A stretch of DNA of 64,000 bases. Source: Colletotrichum lupini. Taxonomy: Eukaryota > Ascomycota > Sordariomycetes > Glomerellales > Glomerellaceae. The notes beneath the pieces are model-generated. The model saw nothing but the letters and a program-made list of their open reading frames with translations. It did not search any database and was not told where the DNA came from. The stretch is taken from assembly GCF_023278565.1 (NCBI RefSeq), contig NC_064682.1, positions 2,480,001 to 2,544,000 on the forward strand. Reading direction: 5' to 3'. This document shows, piece after piece, positions 13,719 through 25,516 of this stretch (position 1 is its first letter; every line of letters starts with the position of its first letter). A program made the translations under genes and the position numbers.

Positions 13719-16091
13719 GCCGTGAGGTTGGCCAAGCTGCTGCCCTTGCATTGTGAGACCAAAAGGCTGGGAGCTGACTCACCGCCCGACCCCCATGGCC
13801 AGCAACTGAGACCGCGAGGTTAGACTGCCGCTTCGCTTGTGTGCGATATGCATATACGAAGACATTAGCTTGCCCAAGAGGCGCGACTCCGACGAGCCAG
13901 ATCAGCCCAGCGGCGGGAATACGGCCAACCAGCGGTGTTGTTTGTTTGCTCTTTTTGCTGGTTCATTCTATTTCTGAGTTTCTTGCCAGCACAGCAAGCC
14001 CGTTCAAACGATACGAACCATGAGTGGGCGCCCGCCACCCCGCGCGAGAGAGACAATGGGGAAGATGGGAATGCCGATGAACCGCGGGTTGCGCGGGGTG
14101 GCCTGTCATCGTTCGTCTAGAGAGCTTCATGAATCCTGCAAGTTGCTTATTGAAACTCTGATTTGCGAGCCTTACCGCTCCTAGTAGGGCTACGTGTGAC
14201 GTGAATGGCACACCCTGCGTCGGGTAGGTCGGAGCCGTGATGACGAGCTGAAGATTTACATCATTTCGAGAAACTCGAGAATAATCTCTTTCACTCGCTT
14301 CATTTGATGTAGCCAGCCGGCCGACCAACGCATTCGGGCATTCATACTTACGGCACTTCGTATGGTCAGCTCGTACCACTCTCCGTCTTTTCTCTTATCT
14401 CGGGGGTTGGTTTTCTCTCATGATCCTGGCTCCTCAACCGGGCACTAAAGTTTTCCTCGTATTAATTGAGCTGCCTCGGGAAGTGAAGATCATCTGCACT
14501 CCAAGACGGCGAACCCTATTGGAGGGGACTACGGATACCTCGTCGACAACGCCAGACCACCCCGCCCTTGGAAAGTCTGGGGATGATGGTCTGTTCATTG
14601 TTTGCCGGTCCACCCGGGATCGTGCCCACCTTGGATCACGCTGGCTGTCTCTGTGAGCTTCAGATGCCATGAGATGAACACACCAGGGATACAACTTGAA
14701 CCTTTCACTTCTCTGGAGTCTGCATTGAAGCCTAAAGCAACATGGGGTAAAGTGACAAGTGATGACCGGTCCTATTCGTTACTCAGCGACTACAGCAGCC
14801 AGGATATAGTTCCAAAGACTTCCAGAGTTCCAAATAACTGCCGTTGATCATGCGCAGTAGACAAACGTGATATGAGAGCTCGCGTAAGCAGACCATTTGC
14901 TACACGACTCTAACATGTAACGCATGACAAGTTTACGAATCTAAAGGGAGAATTGGCGGTCCTAAGCAAACATGCTTGGCAATCGAGGAGTCATTGCTAG
15001 GTATCTTGAGATCAAGATCTTGAGCCATGTGGCGGCCTTAGAGATGGATGACATGTCATCCGATGCAACCATAAGATAGCACAGACACACGGGCTGGCTG
15101 TTCTGATGTCGACGTGCGTTCCCAAATCTGTGGAGAGAACTCCCATGATGTAACTGGGGTGAGCTAGAGAGGTCTGTCTGAGCGCAAGTACGTGATTTCT
15201 GATTCAACTACTACATAGCTGCAGAAACATGTCGTCAGCAACCAATGCTTTGTTTGACTTCTATGGACTAGACGATTAGCGTCTTCCCTCCCAAATTGTG
15301 TAGTCCCAGTCTTTATGTGGACAAGATAACGAAAGTGTGGGTGAATCTTGATCGTTGAGTCTTTTATCTCATCGTCGTGTCACACCAAGTACTCGTCAAG
15401 TTGAAGTGTGTGTAGTCTAGCGGTCTGGGCCAGCCTGGTCTCATGATGTCAGCCACAGACCTATCTTTGGAAACTCTGGGCGTCAGACACGTGCTTCCCA
15501 GGTCACTTTGCCTGCCGTCATGGCTTTGCAGTGAGTCAAAGAGGCGCATGTGAGTTTCACAGGGTCTCAAAATCGACTTCGTACACATGTCACTGCACAC
15601 GGGTGACGAAGAAATGAGTGTCAGACTACGTTTCTCATCGAGAAGCCCGAACTAGTCGAAATTGAATTTTTACATCGAATTTTAGCCAACTCATGAGGTC
15701 TAGACTTTGTCAGAGGTTACCTGATTCCTAGAAAGCCACGCGGATCAGATTTAGGTTTTGTTGTTTTGCCTGAAATATCGCAGAAAGAATTTACAGCGTC
15801 CATGAGTCAATTGTTTTTTTATTCGACTCGGTGCCACCAAGAGGCGTTCGAGGCGTTCGTTTCCGTCTTCTACATAGCTCCATGGGCTCTTTGCCAAAGT
15901 TCTAGTTCTGCTCTCGAAGGCTTTTTGAATTTTGGTATGCATAGCTAAACATTAGTGCTGAAAGTCGTGTTTTCTTATGCGTTAGTCTTGTATAAAACTA
16001 CTTTTAAATTATAGAGGATACTCGACATGGACCCTCTGAGTAAAAGAGTATTAAAGGTGCATTTATAACTGCTCTATAATTAGAACCGTTA

Positions 16092-16096
16092 GTTAT
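16092..16096. repeat. Target-site duplication, left copy (element 1)
   Basis: GTTAT directly before the left LTR. The same five bases follow the right LTR at 23518-23522. Confidence 0.85.
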
Positions 16097-16301
16097 TATT
16101 AAATTAGAAGTCTAATTCGACCGCGGTATATAACCGACTGCGCAGGGGCCAATTGGGGGCCCTATTTACGATTATCGTAGCTAGCCTAACTTATAATTAA
16201 AACTTCCTTTTTATACTTACTATATAAATATTTATATAGTTTAATTAATCTCTTTATTAACTACGGTTCGAACTAACTACTTTATAATAGGGATACTAAT
16301 A
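16097..16301 (+). repeat. 5' LTR of copia copy 1
   Basis: 205 bp. It aligns without gaps to 23313-23517, and the differences I compared are C/T or G/A transitions, as RIP would produce. Confidence 0.9.
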
Positions 16302-19300
16302 CTAATTAATAATTAAATTCTACTATTATAAATTAGTAAAGTATCTCGCTATATAGAAAAAACGACTTCTTAATATTATACGGGATAGGAGATTTATACT
16401 AATTAACTTTATAAAAATAAACGAAAAAGGAGGCGATTTTTAAATACCGTACGGAATTAAGTAATTATAGCCCTTTATTACTTATAAGAAGTCGACGTTT
16501 ATTATATTAAAATACGTTAATTAATAGAACTGCTTAAGTAACTAGCCTTTTACTATCGCCCTAAATAGCTTTTTTATTGAACGACTTTTTTATAACTAGC
16601 CCGTAATTAGAAATTAACTAGTTAAATTAATAAAGAAAATACTTACGTAACGACTACTTGCTTAATTAATTAATATAACGAACGAGCTTAATAATATAAT
16701 ATAAAAAAGTATTATATAATTAAAAAAGGGGGTTTTTAAATATAAATATTCTTACTTAGTAATAAAAGTAACCTTATAAGAGTTATTAAACTAAGAGATT
16801 TATAATATATAAAAAAGTTTATTATTATAAGGATTTTATAAATATAACCTTAAGTTTATAATTTAAATAACCTCTTTATAACTCTTTTAATTACTTCTTA
16901 AGTATTATTTAAAAATATAATATAAAGGACGGTTTAATAAGAGAGGAGGGGATTTAAAAATTTTAATAATATTAAGTTAAGAGTATTATAAATCTTAGAA
17001 ATTAACCTAAGAAAAAAGTAGCTACCCTAAAATAATCTTACGACCTCTTATTAAAATTATTATTAACTTAAGAAAAGGCTAAAAAAACGAGGATTTAAAA
17101 AAAAAAAAAAGAATCCTCTAGAGGGCTATTAAAGGGCTTCTTTTAATACTAGCTCTTAGTACGAGATTATTAATTTTAAAAAATTAACTAAATAATAAAA
17201 AAGATCGCTAATAAGTAATAATTACTTAACTATAATTAAGCTATAAAAAAGACTATTTAAAAAATATAAAATAGGGTACTAAAAAGCTATAAAAAATAAG
17301 ATCTTTAAAATATCTAACCCTATTATATATAAGTAATAAATAGGTATTTTTAGTAAGTCCTTAAAATTTACGATTTTATAAAAAAGAGGGCTTAATTTTA
17401 TTAATTATACTTAACGGCCTATATAGTTCTTAATAGCTTATATAGCTCTTTTACGAGCTATTTAGTATTTATTTTTTAATTATTTTTATAAAATACTACC
17501 CTAAAAGAGGTAAGTTAAAAAAAGAAGCTATTTAAAAATTATAAAAAGTACGAAGCTTAAGAGGCTAGAAATATATAGGATAATAAAAATTAATAACTAA
17601 TAAAGATTTTAAAACTAATTATTATATTTTTTTATAATAATATAAACGTCTATTATTATTATTATAAAAAGGAATTATTAAAACCTACCCTTTTATATTA
17701 AATAAAAAGGAGGATCTTAGTAAGTATAATAGCTAGCGATTTAAAAAAGTAATAGTAATTATTAAAAATAGTAAAAACGAGAGTAATAGCGAGACGGTAA
17801 GAGGAAGTGGGAATTTCCTAAACTTTAATAAATTTATTAAGTAGCAAAAGTACGGATTTATTATAACTAGCGTATAGATTAGATATATCCTTATTAAAAT
17901 TAAATACGCTAGTAACTACTAATATAAGTATAAGCTAAAGTATAACCCTTAGCGAGTTAAAAAAAAAAAAAAAAAAACGAAACCCGATTTTAAATAGAAT
18001 CCTAATCCCTTATAAGTAAGTAAATATTAACTCAGACTATTAGGGAACGTAAATATATAGAATTATAAATTAGCCTAATAGTAAGTAAATTAACGTAATA
18101 TTAATCTATTTAACTAAAGTTTATAAAAAAAAGGGGCTATAGGGGTAACCCCTATTTTACGAGATCGTAAACGACCTTAGTTATTAACTAAATGAATAGT
18201 TCGTAAGTATAAGCCTAGGAATTATAAAAGTAGTTAATAAATTCCTCTATAGGCAAGGGGTATTATTAATATAATTATAATTATAAAAGCTATATAAAAT
18301 ATTAATAGCGATAATTATAGAGAAGGAATTCGTATTATAGAACTAAATATAAGTTAATAGAGCGTATAATTATTTTAACGAATTTAAAAAAAGGGTAAAC
18401 GACCTAAAATTCTTTTTTATAATTACTAACGGAAATCTATCGTTATAAAAGGATATACTAGGGTAAAATATAGTATTAAAAGTACGATAATTAATAATTC
18501 CGCTTATTTCGATCTATAACTCGTTACTATTATTAATATAAAATTCGGTACCGATTAGTTAATAAAAAAAGAAATAAACGACCCGAAGTTATTAATAATA
18601 CGTAGTAACGTAGGGATCGTATATAAATACTAAAAATCTAATAATAAATACGAGGTAATTTATAAACCTTAAAAAGATCTTTTTAAAAGAGAAATTATAC
18701 TCTAGGGGGAAGTATAAGGTCTTATAAAAAACCTTAATAATATTTTATAATTATTGCAAAAAGTCGGAATTAAGGAATATTAATACTATTTAATAATTAA
18801 TATCGTATTCGTAAGTAAAGCTTTTAATTATTATTATAAAATAATACATAATCTTAATTAAAACGACTTTCTTAGTATAATTAACGTAATTCGAAGCCGC
18901 TTCGAGACTTATAATAAGAACCTAGAGCTCCTATTTAAGCTATAAGCGATTTTTTATATATTTATAATTAGGATAATAGAAGGTAAATTATAAGTAGAGA
19001 TCCTTAAAGAGCTTATTAATTAAATCGATAAGCTAATAAAAACCTAGCTAAATAAGGGGATAAATAAGTAGAAAGTCGAATATTTTTATACTATAATTTA
19101 GTATATATTAAAAGTAAAAATAACCCTATACTAAGTATTTAAAGATTACGAAACGCTCTACTTAAGGCTAAAATCTAGCTTTAATATTAAAATAAAAATA
19201 CCGTACTAAACCTATTTTTAAATATACGACGGCCCTTATTAGTAATATTAAGTTAATTAAATATATAATAAAAAAAGAAAAGAGGCTAGATATAGTAATT

Positions 19301-22096
19301 ATTAGTAAAGAGGCCTAGATTTATTAAATAAGTAGAGATTTAATTTATAGATAGGGTAATAGAAGAGGTAATACTATATTTATAAAAAAGATAGATATTA
19401 ATTAAGTAACTACTCTAAAGAAGAGCGTATTAAATTATATAAATAGTATAAAAAGTTAAGGGTAATAAATAGTAAAACTAGCCCTCGTTAGTTTAACTAA
19501 TTCCTTATTATATATAAGGGTAGATCTAGGGGTATAGAACCTAGTAATAGTAGCTAAAGTAGCGGCTTAAAATATATACCCCCTATAAGAAATTCGGAAA
19601 ATAAAAAAGATTTTACCCCCTATATTAATAAATTAGATTATAATAAAATTGACGATATTAACTACTCTTTTTTTACTCTATTAGTTTTTAAAGGATATAC
19701 GAGGCTAAACGAATAAAGAGTAATAAAAGCTCTTATTAAGTAGGCTTTTATTTATAAATAGTAAGGGAAGGTCCCTTAAATAATAAATATAGAGGTAGTT
19801 AAAAAGGTAAATTTAATAAGGCTAAAGCTTATTTTCTTAACGATTAAAGAGAAGACGCTATTTTTTTTAATATTTAAAAAAAAAAGAATATAATACTAAG
19901 TAAATTTAAAAGTAATTAGAGGGGTCCTTTTTATATTACTTAGATCCCTTAAATACTAAGCTTATATAAGTATTTTATATAAGTAAAAAGTACGGCTTAA
20001 ATAATCTTTATAAAATTATTTTAGATACTAAAGTATCGTAATAGTTAGTTAAAAAAAAAGGGCAATTCTAAGTACTATAGAAAATTATATTAATAATACT
20101 TAATACGTTAACGGTAAGTATTATAAAGATTAGTTTCGGCCTAAGTAAGGAAATCGTCGCCCTAAGTATAATAGAAATAGAAACGTATTTTAGAACGATA
20201 ACTTCTTATATTTTACCTATTAATACTCTATTTCTCTTATATTTAAAAAATATAAATCGACTAGGTATTATATTTAATAATACGAAGAATAAAATCTTTA
20301 GTAATAAGTACTTCGAAATAGTCGAACGACGATAGGGGTATGCGTTTATAAAGCTTACTAATAATACGAAGTTAATTAATTACTTAATAAAAAGTAAGCT
20401 TAGAAGACTATACTAGAGATTTAAGTACTTATTAATTACGAAGCTATATAACTTCTTAAAATAATTAAGTAATAATAATATCGAAATAAGGGTACTAAAG
20501 TAATTAATAAAAATATATTACTAATACTAAATAAATACGCAAAGCCTATATAAATTTAAGTTCAAATTACGTCATAAGCTTAATTTTAATTAGGAAATCG
20601 TTATTAATATCTTTTACTTAAATAGTTAACTAGTACTATATATAATTAACGTAGCTATATCCTTTTAAGTAAGGTAATTCCTCCGGGATTTATAAGTAAA
20701 AATAATATAAGTAGCTTTATAAAAAAGCTAGATTAATATATACTAAGGACCGCTAAATAGTATTGGAACTAACGCTAGTACTACCTTTAAGTTAGTAAAA
20801 TTTAAAAATAATACGACGGCCTACGGTATATAACTAAAAGTCGTACTTATTAAAGCGCACTATAATATTAAAAAGGTAAAAAGGGCATACTAATAATTAA
20901 AAAGAGCGTTTAGAATTATTAAAAAGGAAAATCCGGATTCTACTAATAACGAATACCTCTAAATAGTATTTAAATACTATAATAATACTATAGGGCCTAA
21001 CGGACTTATACTAATGCTATTAATATTTAGAGTATATTTAAAAATAACCTTAGCCTCGCTATTATTACTAAGTATAAGCTAACGAGCCCGAGTAGTTAAA
21101 AAAGTAATATAAGTACTATATAAAGTAAGTATAAAAAGGTAAGTTAACGAAGTAATTACTACGTATAATAGGCCTAATATAGGGAATAATTTAAATATAT
21201 TACTAAATTCGGATATATAAGTATAATACGAAATTACTTAATAATAAGCTAGGCTATATAAGTTAATTTTTATTACCGAGCGCTCTTATATAGTTACGAA
21301 AGATCGTAACTAGCTACTTAAAGTATTAATTACGGTAATTAAACCGTATTATATAAATCCTAACGAGGTAATTTTTAATCTATAAAAAAAAGAAGAGCTA
21401 AGGGAAACTATATAACTTACGATAGAGGTATAAGAAATTATTTTTAATAAAATCGTCGTAGTAATATTAATAAATAACGAGGAAAAGGAAATTATTAAAA
21501 AGGGATTAATATTATTAGTAAAACGTTGTAAAAGACTACGACGGTAAGCCCTAACGTAGTAATTTATTATTAGTAACGAGGTAATTAATACTTTTTATAT
21601 AATAAAAGAGAAAGCCGATTTCGAGCTAGTAATTAAATTACGTAAAAAAGGTATAATTATAATTATTAAAAAGCCGTATAAGGGATTAGATCTTATTAAA
21701 ATAAATACTTTTTATAATCGAGGGGTTTATTAATTTATCCTATACGACTTAGAAAAATATATAAACCTCTATATATTTAAATTATAAATAGTTTATAAGA
21801 TTAAAAGGAAAGGAATACCCTAGCCGTATAAGAAGTCTAAATACGTAATTTAGGGGTATAGTAACGTTAAAAAAGCGACGCTACTTATATAATTACTTAT
21901 TATATAGCGCTATAGCTAACGATTAATAATAGTATTAATAGTATTATTATAGAAAAAGGGATACGAGATTTAGAGCCGTAATATTACCTAGGCCTATACT
22001 TAATCGGCTATAGGGCTTATAAAGAAAATCCTAGCCTATTTACCAAAGGAAATAGCTAATAAGTACTTAGAAAGTACGATTATTAAAGTACTTAAG

Positions 22097-23130
22097 CTAC
22101 TATATAGGCTTATAAAATCAGGTACTTATTAATAAGCTATATACTACGATTTTTATATTAATTAATTATTAATAATTACCTCTACGTACGACCCGTACTT
22201 ATTAATTACGGAGTATAAAAGTAACTAATTTAGGATCGTTAAAATATAAACTAACGATATATTAAGCTTATTTAATATTAACTTTATAAAAAAGGAGGAT
22301 GAAGAGCTTTAAAAAGCGGGCTTTATAATAAAGCTAAAAGAGGTCCTTATAATAAATACTCCCTTAGTATTTAATAGTAGGATTCTTATAATTAAAAAAA
22401 AAACCGTCGTTTTTTAATAAAAGGGGTAGGGTAAGAAAATTAACCTCGTTAATCCGAACGTAACTAACGTTAAAAAGCGGTATAAAGCTAAGCTTATATA
22501 AGGAGTATATATTATAAATATTTATTAGCTTAAAGCGACTTTTAATTATATTAAAGTAGTATAAGCTATAAATTTAACTAAATAAAACGTTGAGGTACTT
22601 AATAAATAGCTTAAGTAATAATAAACGAATTTCGATCGAGGTCTCGTTTACTACCTAATTAACTTTATAATTAATAAGCTCTACGTTTTTATTAATAGGT
22701 TATTTACGAATAATAACGACTTTATTTCGTAATTAGGGTATATTATTATCCTAGTTAATAAGAGTATAAGCGAGAGCGAATTTACTATATATAGTAATAT
22801 AATCTATTATTTATTAATTAAAAATAAGCGGGTAATAAAAAGTATACTAATATTAAAGGTTTATAATATAATTAACGGCGTTAACCTCTTTTATATAATT
22901 TTAATAATACTAAAGAAAATTACTAATCGAATTAGCTTTTTATTTATTTTAATAATTATTTATATTAATTCTTACTCGCTATACGAATACCTTATTAAAT
23001 TAGGAACAATAAAAAAAAAAGGCTTATAATTAATATTATAGCCCTTAGGTAATTATATAAAAGGCGCGAAATATTTAAGATTTATTAGATTAATAATAAA
23101 AATAACCTCGTAAACGCTTTTATAAAAGTA
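22097..23130 (+). pseudogene. Remnant of copia reverse transcriptase/RNase H
   Basis: The 3' portion of the dead pol gene of copy 1. Reading through stops shows an RT segment (YRLIKSGTY, then YYDFYIN), a mutated catalytic box (TND instead of TDD), the RNase H start (VFINRLFTNNND) and the RNase H end (NAFIK). Many Trp codons (TGG) have become TAA or TAG, and Gly or Asp codons have become Arg or Asn, consistent with G-to-A RIP changes. The domain order (RT after integrase) assigns the element to Ty1/copia rather than Ty3/gypsy. Confidence 0.8.
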
Positions 23131-23312
23131 GTACTAAATAAGGGATTAAAGTAATTTATAAGTAATAAAAAAGTTATTATATAAATAAAAGGATAGGTTA
23201 TATAAAAAAAGTAAAGAAAAGGGGGAAAAAGAGACGACTTAATAAATAGGCCCGAGGTTAAATTATACTTCTAATTATAATAGTTAAATTAATAAAAAAA
23301 AGAAAAAGTTAA

Positions 23313-23517
23313 TATTAAATTAGAAATTTAATTTGACTACGGTATATAGCCGACTATATAGGGGCTAATTAGGGGCCCTATTTATAATTATTATAACTAG
23401 CTTAACTTATAATTAGAACCTCCTTTTTATACTTATTACGTAGATATTTATATAGTTTAATTAATCTCTTCGTTAACTACGGTTCGAACTAACTACCCTA
23501 TAATAGGGATATTAATA
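23313..23517 (+). repeat. 3' LTR of copia copy 1
   Basis: 205 bp, followed at 23518-23522 by the second GTTAT target duplication. Confidence 0.9.
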
Positions 23518-25311
23518 GTTATTGAATGCTCTTCGAATGCTTATTAGCATATTGGTCTCTAAGCATCGATGCCCAAGTTTTGGTTTATCGCTGGCATTCT
23601 GACTTCGAATCTTAAAAATATACAGGCTACCATGCTGTCTGGCAAGAAATGGGGCAGATGCGAGGCAATCAACATGGAGTCTTCATTCACTCAATAGTGG
23701 CTACTGTTAAAGAGAAAACTGATTGCCTTCGAATCTGTTCCCCCCTTTACGGATACACAACTGCGCGCGCTTTGACTTGGAAAGTCGCGAACAATGCATG
23801 ACTCGTCCATTCAACAAGAACGCTCCATATCTCGCAATATCTCAGGGGAAGGGAAGGATTCTATTACCCAGAGTCTGAAGTATAGAGAGCCCGGAACTTT
23901 ATTGGAGCTTGGGCTCCATCGCATCCTTGGCAAACATCCGATCGGCTTGAGCCCTGGAGGATGTGCCGTCAAGGTGCTTTGCTGGGACCCACTGAGAGGG
24001 TTTTCTGGAAAAGGGCCAGAGCTGAAGTGGAAGATAGGAGCTAGTATCCGTAATTATAGGATAAAGATCTCCTGGTAAAAGGGAAAGTGCAGGAACATCT
24101 AGGTATCTTGCTGCTTCTCTGGTTGAAGACATCGTGAGTTGACCTTTCAGTGACCCTGGGTTTCTAAAGCTTGTCTATCAAGCTCAAGCTGCCATAGCCA
24201 TGTGAATTTGCTACATGAACCTCATGGTCACATCATTATCAATCTTGGTTATGAACTATAGCTGTACATAATCTAAAAGTTCGTGCCTCGATTTCACAGA
24301 TCACCAGCTTAGATTGTCCTACTTTGTCAAGTCTAGATGCATCCTATCCGGCATATTCTTAACGTGATACAACACTGTGGAACTGTTGGAGAAATAGGTA
24401 TCGTCAAGTGGAAGTTGGCAGAATATGACGATCTGAATCGGGATTTCCAACTTGGTGATGGACTCAATTAGCCAGTGGCGACAAAAACCTCTAGCGGAGA
24501 GCACATGTATCTGTGTTTCAAGAAAAATCTCCAGAACTCTGTTTATACGATAAGTTCTTGCTCCTTGGCATTGTCAAGATATTGACTTGGAGCTTATGTA
24601 GAACCTATTCCCCCGGATTCTATGTCACTAGCCGGAGCACCTCAGCCTCAAGTAGACGACAAGATAGACTAATGTACATCAGCCTTTTCTTAGAAAATGA
24701 TCAGAAATAGTATCCAATTTCTGGGCATCTTGTCGCATTTTATGACATTCGAAAAGCTTATGAAGAGTGAGGTATCTTAGTATGAGTGATGCGTAACAAT
24801 CCTACTGATAAGAATGTTGTTAATTGACAATTGGGAACTTGGGATATGTTGATCACCCGATCACTTTGCTATCCACTTAAGCACTCACCAGAAAGGTTCG
24901 AGGTGAGTTAAGAGTATTTAGGTGGAAATGTGTGGAGCTCAGAATCGAGATGATTGTGCTGTTTAACTCACCTGGACGACTTTCCAAAAAAATGCTTGAG
25001 GGAAGACAGCCAGCTGACTAAAGACAAGACAACGCTGATGCTCGTGGTTCATGGTAACTCAGGGCCGGTATTTCACATATACAAAAACTCATGAGCAACG
25101 TTGATGTTCGAACTCCCCCCTACGAGTTGCAGACCAACACATCACAACAAGTCCACAATGAACCAGCTGCGCGAAGCATCTGGACCGTCTACTCCGTTAA
25201 TGTCCAAGAGTGTGCAAGTGCTTTCCCAAGTTCATTAGAATTTTCATCGCATCGACAGCAGTCTTAACGTCCAATGTAATAATACATAAGCACCCTAAAG
25301 TGAGAAGTTTA
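23518..25311. other. 1.8-kb spacer between inverted retrotransposon copies
   Basis: Non-RIP sequence with a moderate AT bias. Short overlapping frames occur: plus 23794-24078 (94 codons) and minus 23899-24132 (77 codons). Neither resembles a known family. The boundaries are the two target duplications (GTTAT at 23518-23522, GTTTA at 25307-25311). I see no supportable gene. Confidence 0.6.
25307..25311. repeat. Target-site duplication, left copy (element 2)
   Basis: GTTTA immediately before the element. It is repeated at 32731-32735. Confidence 0.88.
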
Positions 25312-25516
25312 TGTTAATATCCTTATTATAGGGTAGTTAGTTCGAACCGTAGTTAACAAAGAGATTAATTAAACTATATAAATATTTATATAGTAAGTAT
25401 AAAAAGGAGGTTCTAACCGTAGGTTAGGCTAGCTATAATAATTAGAAATAGGGCCCTTAATTAGCCCCTATACAGTCGGCCGTACGCCGCAGTCAAATTA
25501 AACTTCTAATTTAATA
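25312..25516 (-). repeat. 3' LTR of copia copy 2
   Basis: 205 bp, the reverse complement of the copy 1 LTRs apart from transitions. A pyrimidine-rich stretch (complement of the polypurine tract) follows on the plus strand. Confidence 0.9.

Larger units (their letters stand above)
7758..16091. other. 8.3-kb gene-free interval upstream of the glucan synthase
   Basis: Normal-GC DNA between the glucan synthase start codon and the first retrotransposon. All open frames here are short, overlap on both strands, and show no recognisable domain. Content falls from GC-rich pyrimidine/purine tracts (8-14 kb) to about half AT near 15-16 kb. It contains simple repeats, two polypyrimidine-rich stretches resembling 5' leaders (9.9 and 11.3 kb) and a TATAAATA at 11233-11240. 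The part nearest 7757 must contain the glucan synthase promoter and 5' UTR. The remainder could hold regulatory DNA, a non-coding transcript or a gene I cannot resolve. Confidence 0.6.
16097..23517 (+). mobile_element. RIP-degraded Ty1/copia retrotransposon, copy 1 (complete)
   Basis: A 7421-bp element bounded by 205-bp direct LTRs and a GTTAT target duplication. Terminal TG...CA has decayed to TA...TA. No frame is open, but domain remnants are readable in copia order (gag, integrase, RT, RNase H). A zinc knuckle whose cysteines have become Tyr lies near 19370-19430. A GAG-pre-integrase segment (LRRLY.RF) lies near 20400. The RT motif LLYRLIKSGTY followed by two stops is at 22097-22135 (family: LYGL..SGTYWW). 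TNDIL stands where the catalytic TDD should be, near 22250. The RNase H motif YVFINRLFTNNND is near 22680, and the C-terminal NPADAFTK-like segment reads NNLVNAFIK near 23100. A purine-rich polypurine tract precedes the right LTR. CpA and TpG are nearly absent. The element is non-functional. Confidence 0.92.

Noticed and set aside
16097..23517. Assignment of the LTR elements to Ty3/gypsy
   Set aside because: Integrase-like remnants precede the RT, and the RT/RNase H motifs (LYGL..SGTYW-like, NPADAFTK-like) fit Ty1/copia order and sequence.
23794..24132. Overlapping 94- and 77-codon frames in the spacer between copia copies
   Set aside because: They lie on opposite strands of the same DNA, have no recognisable domain or splice signals, and are short enough to be open by chance.
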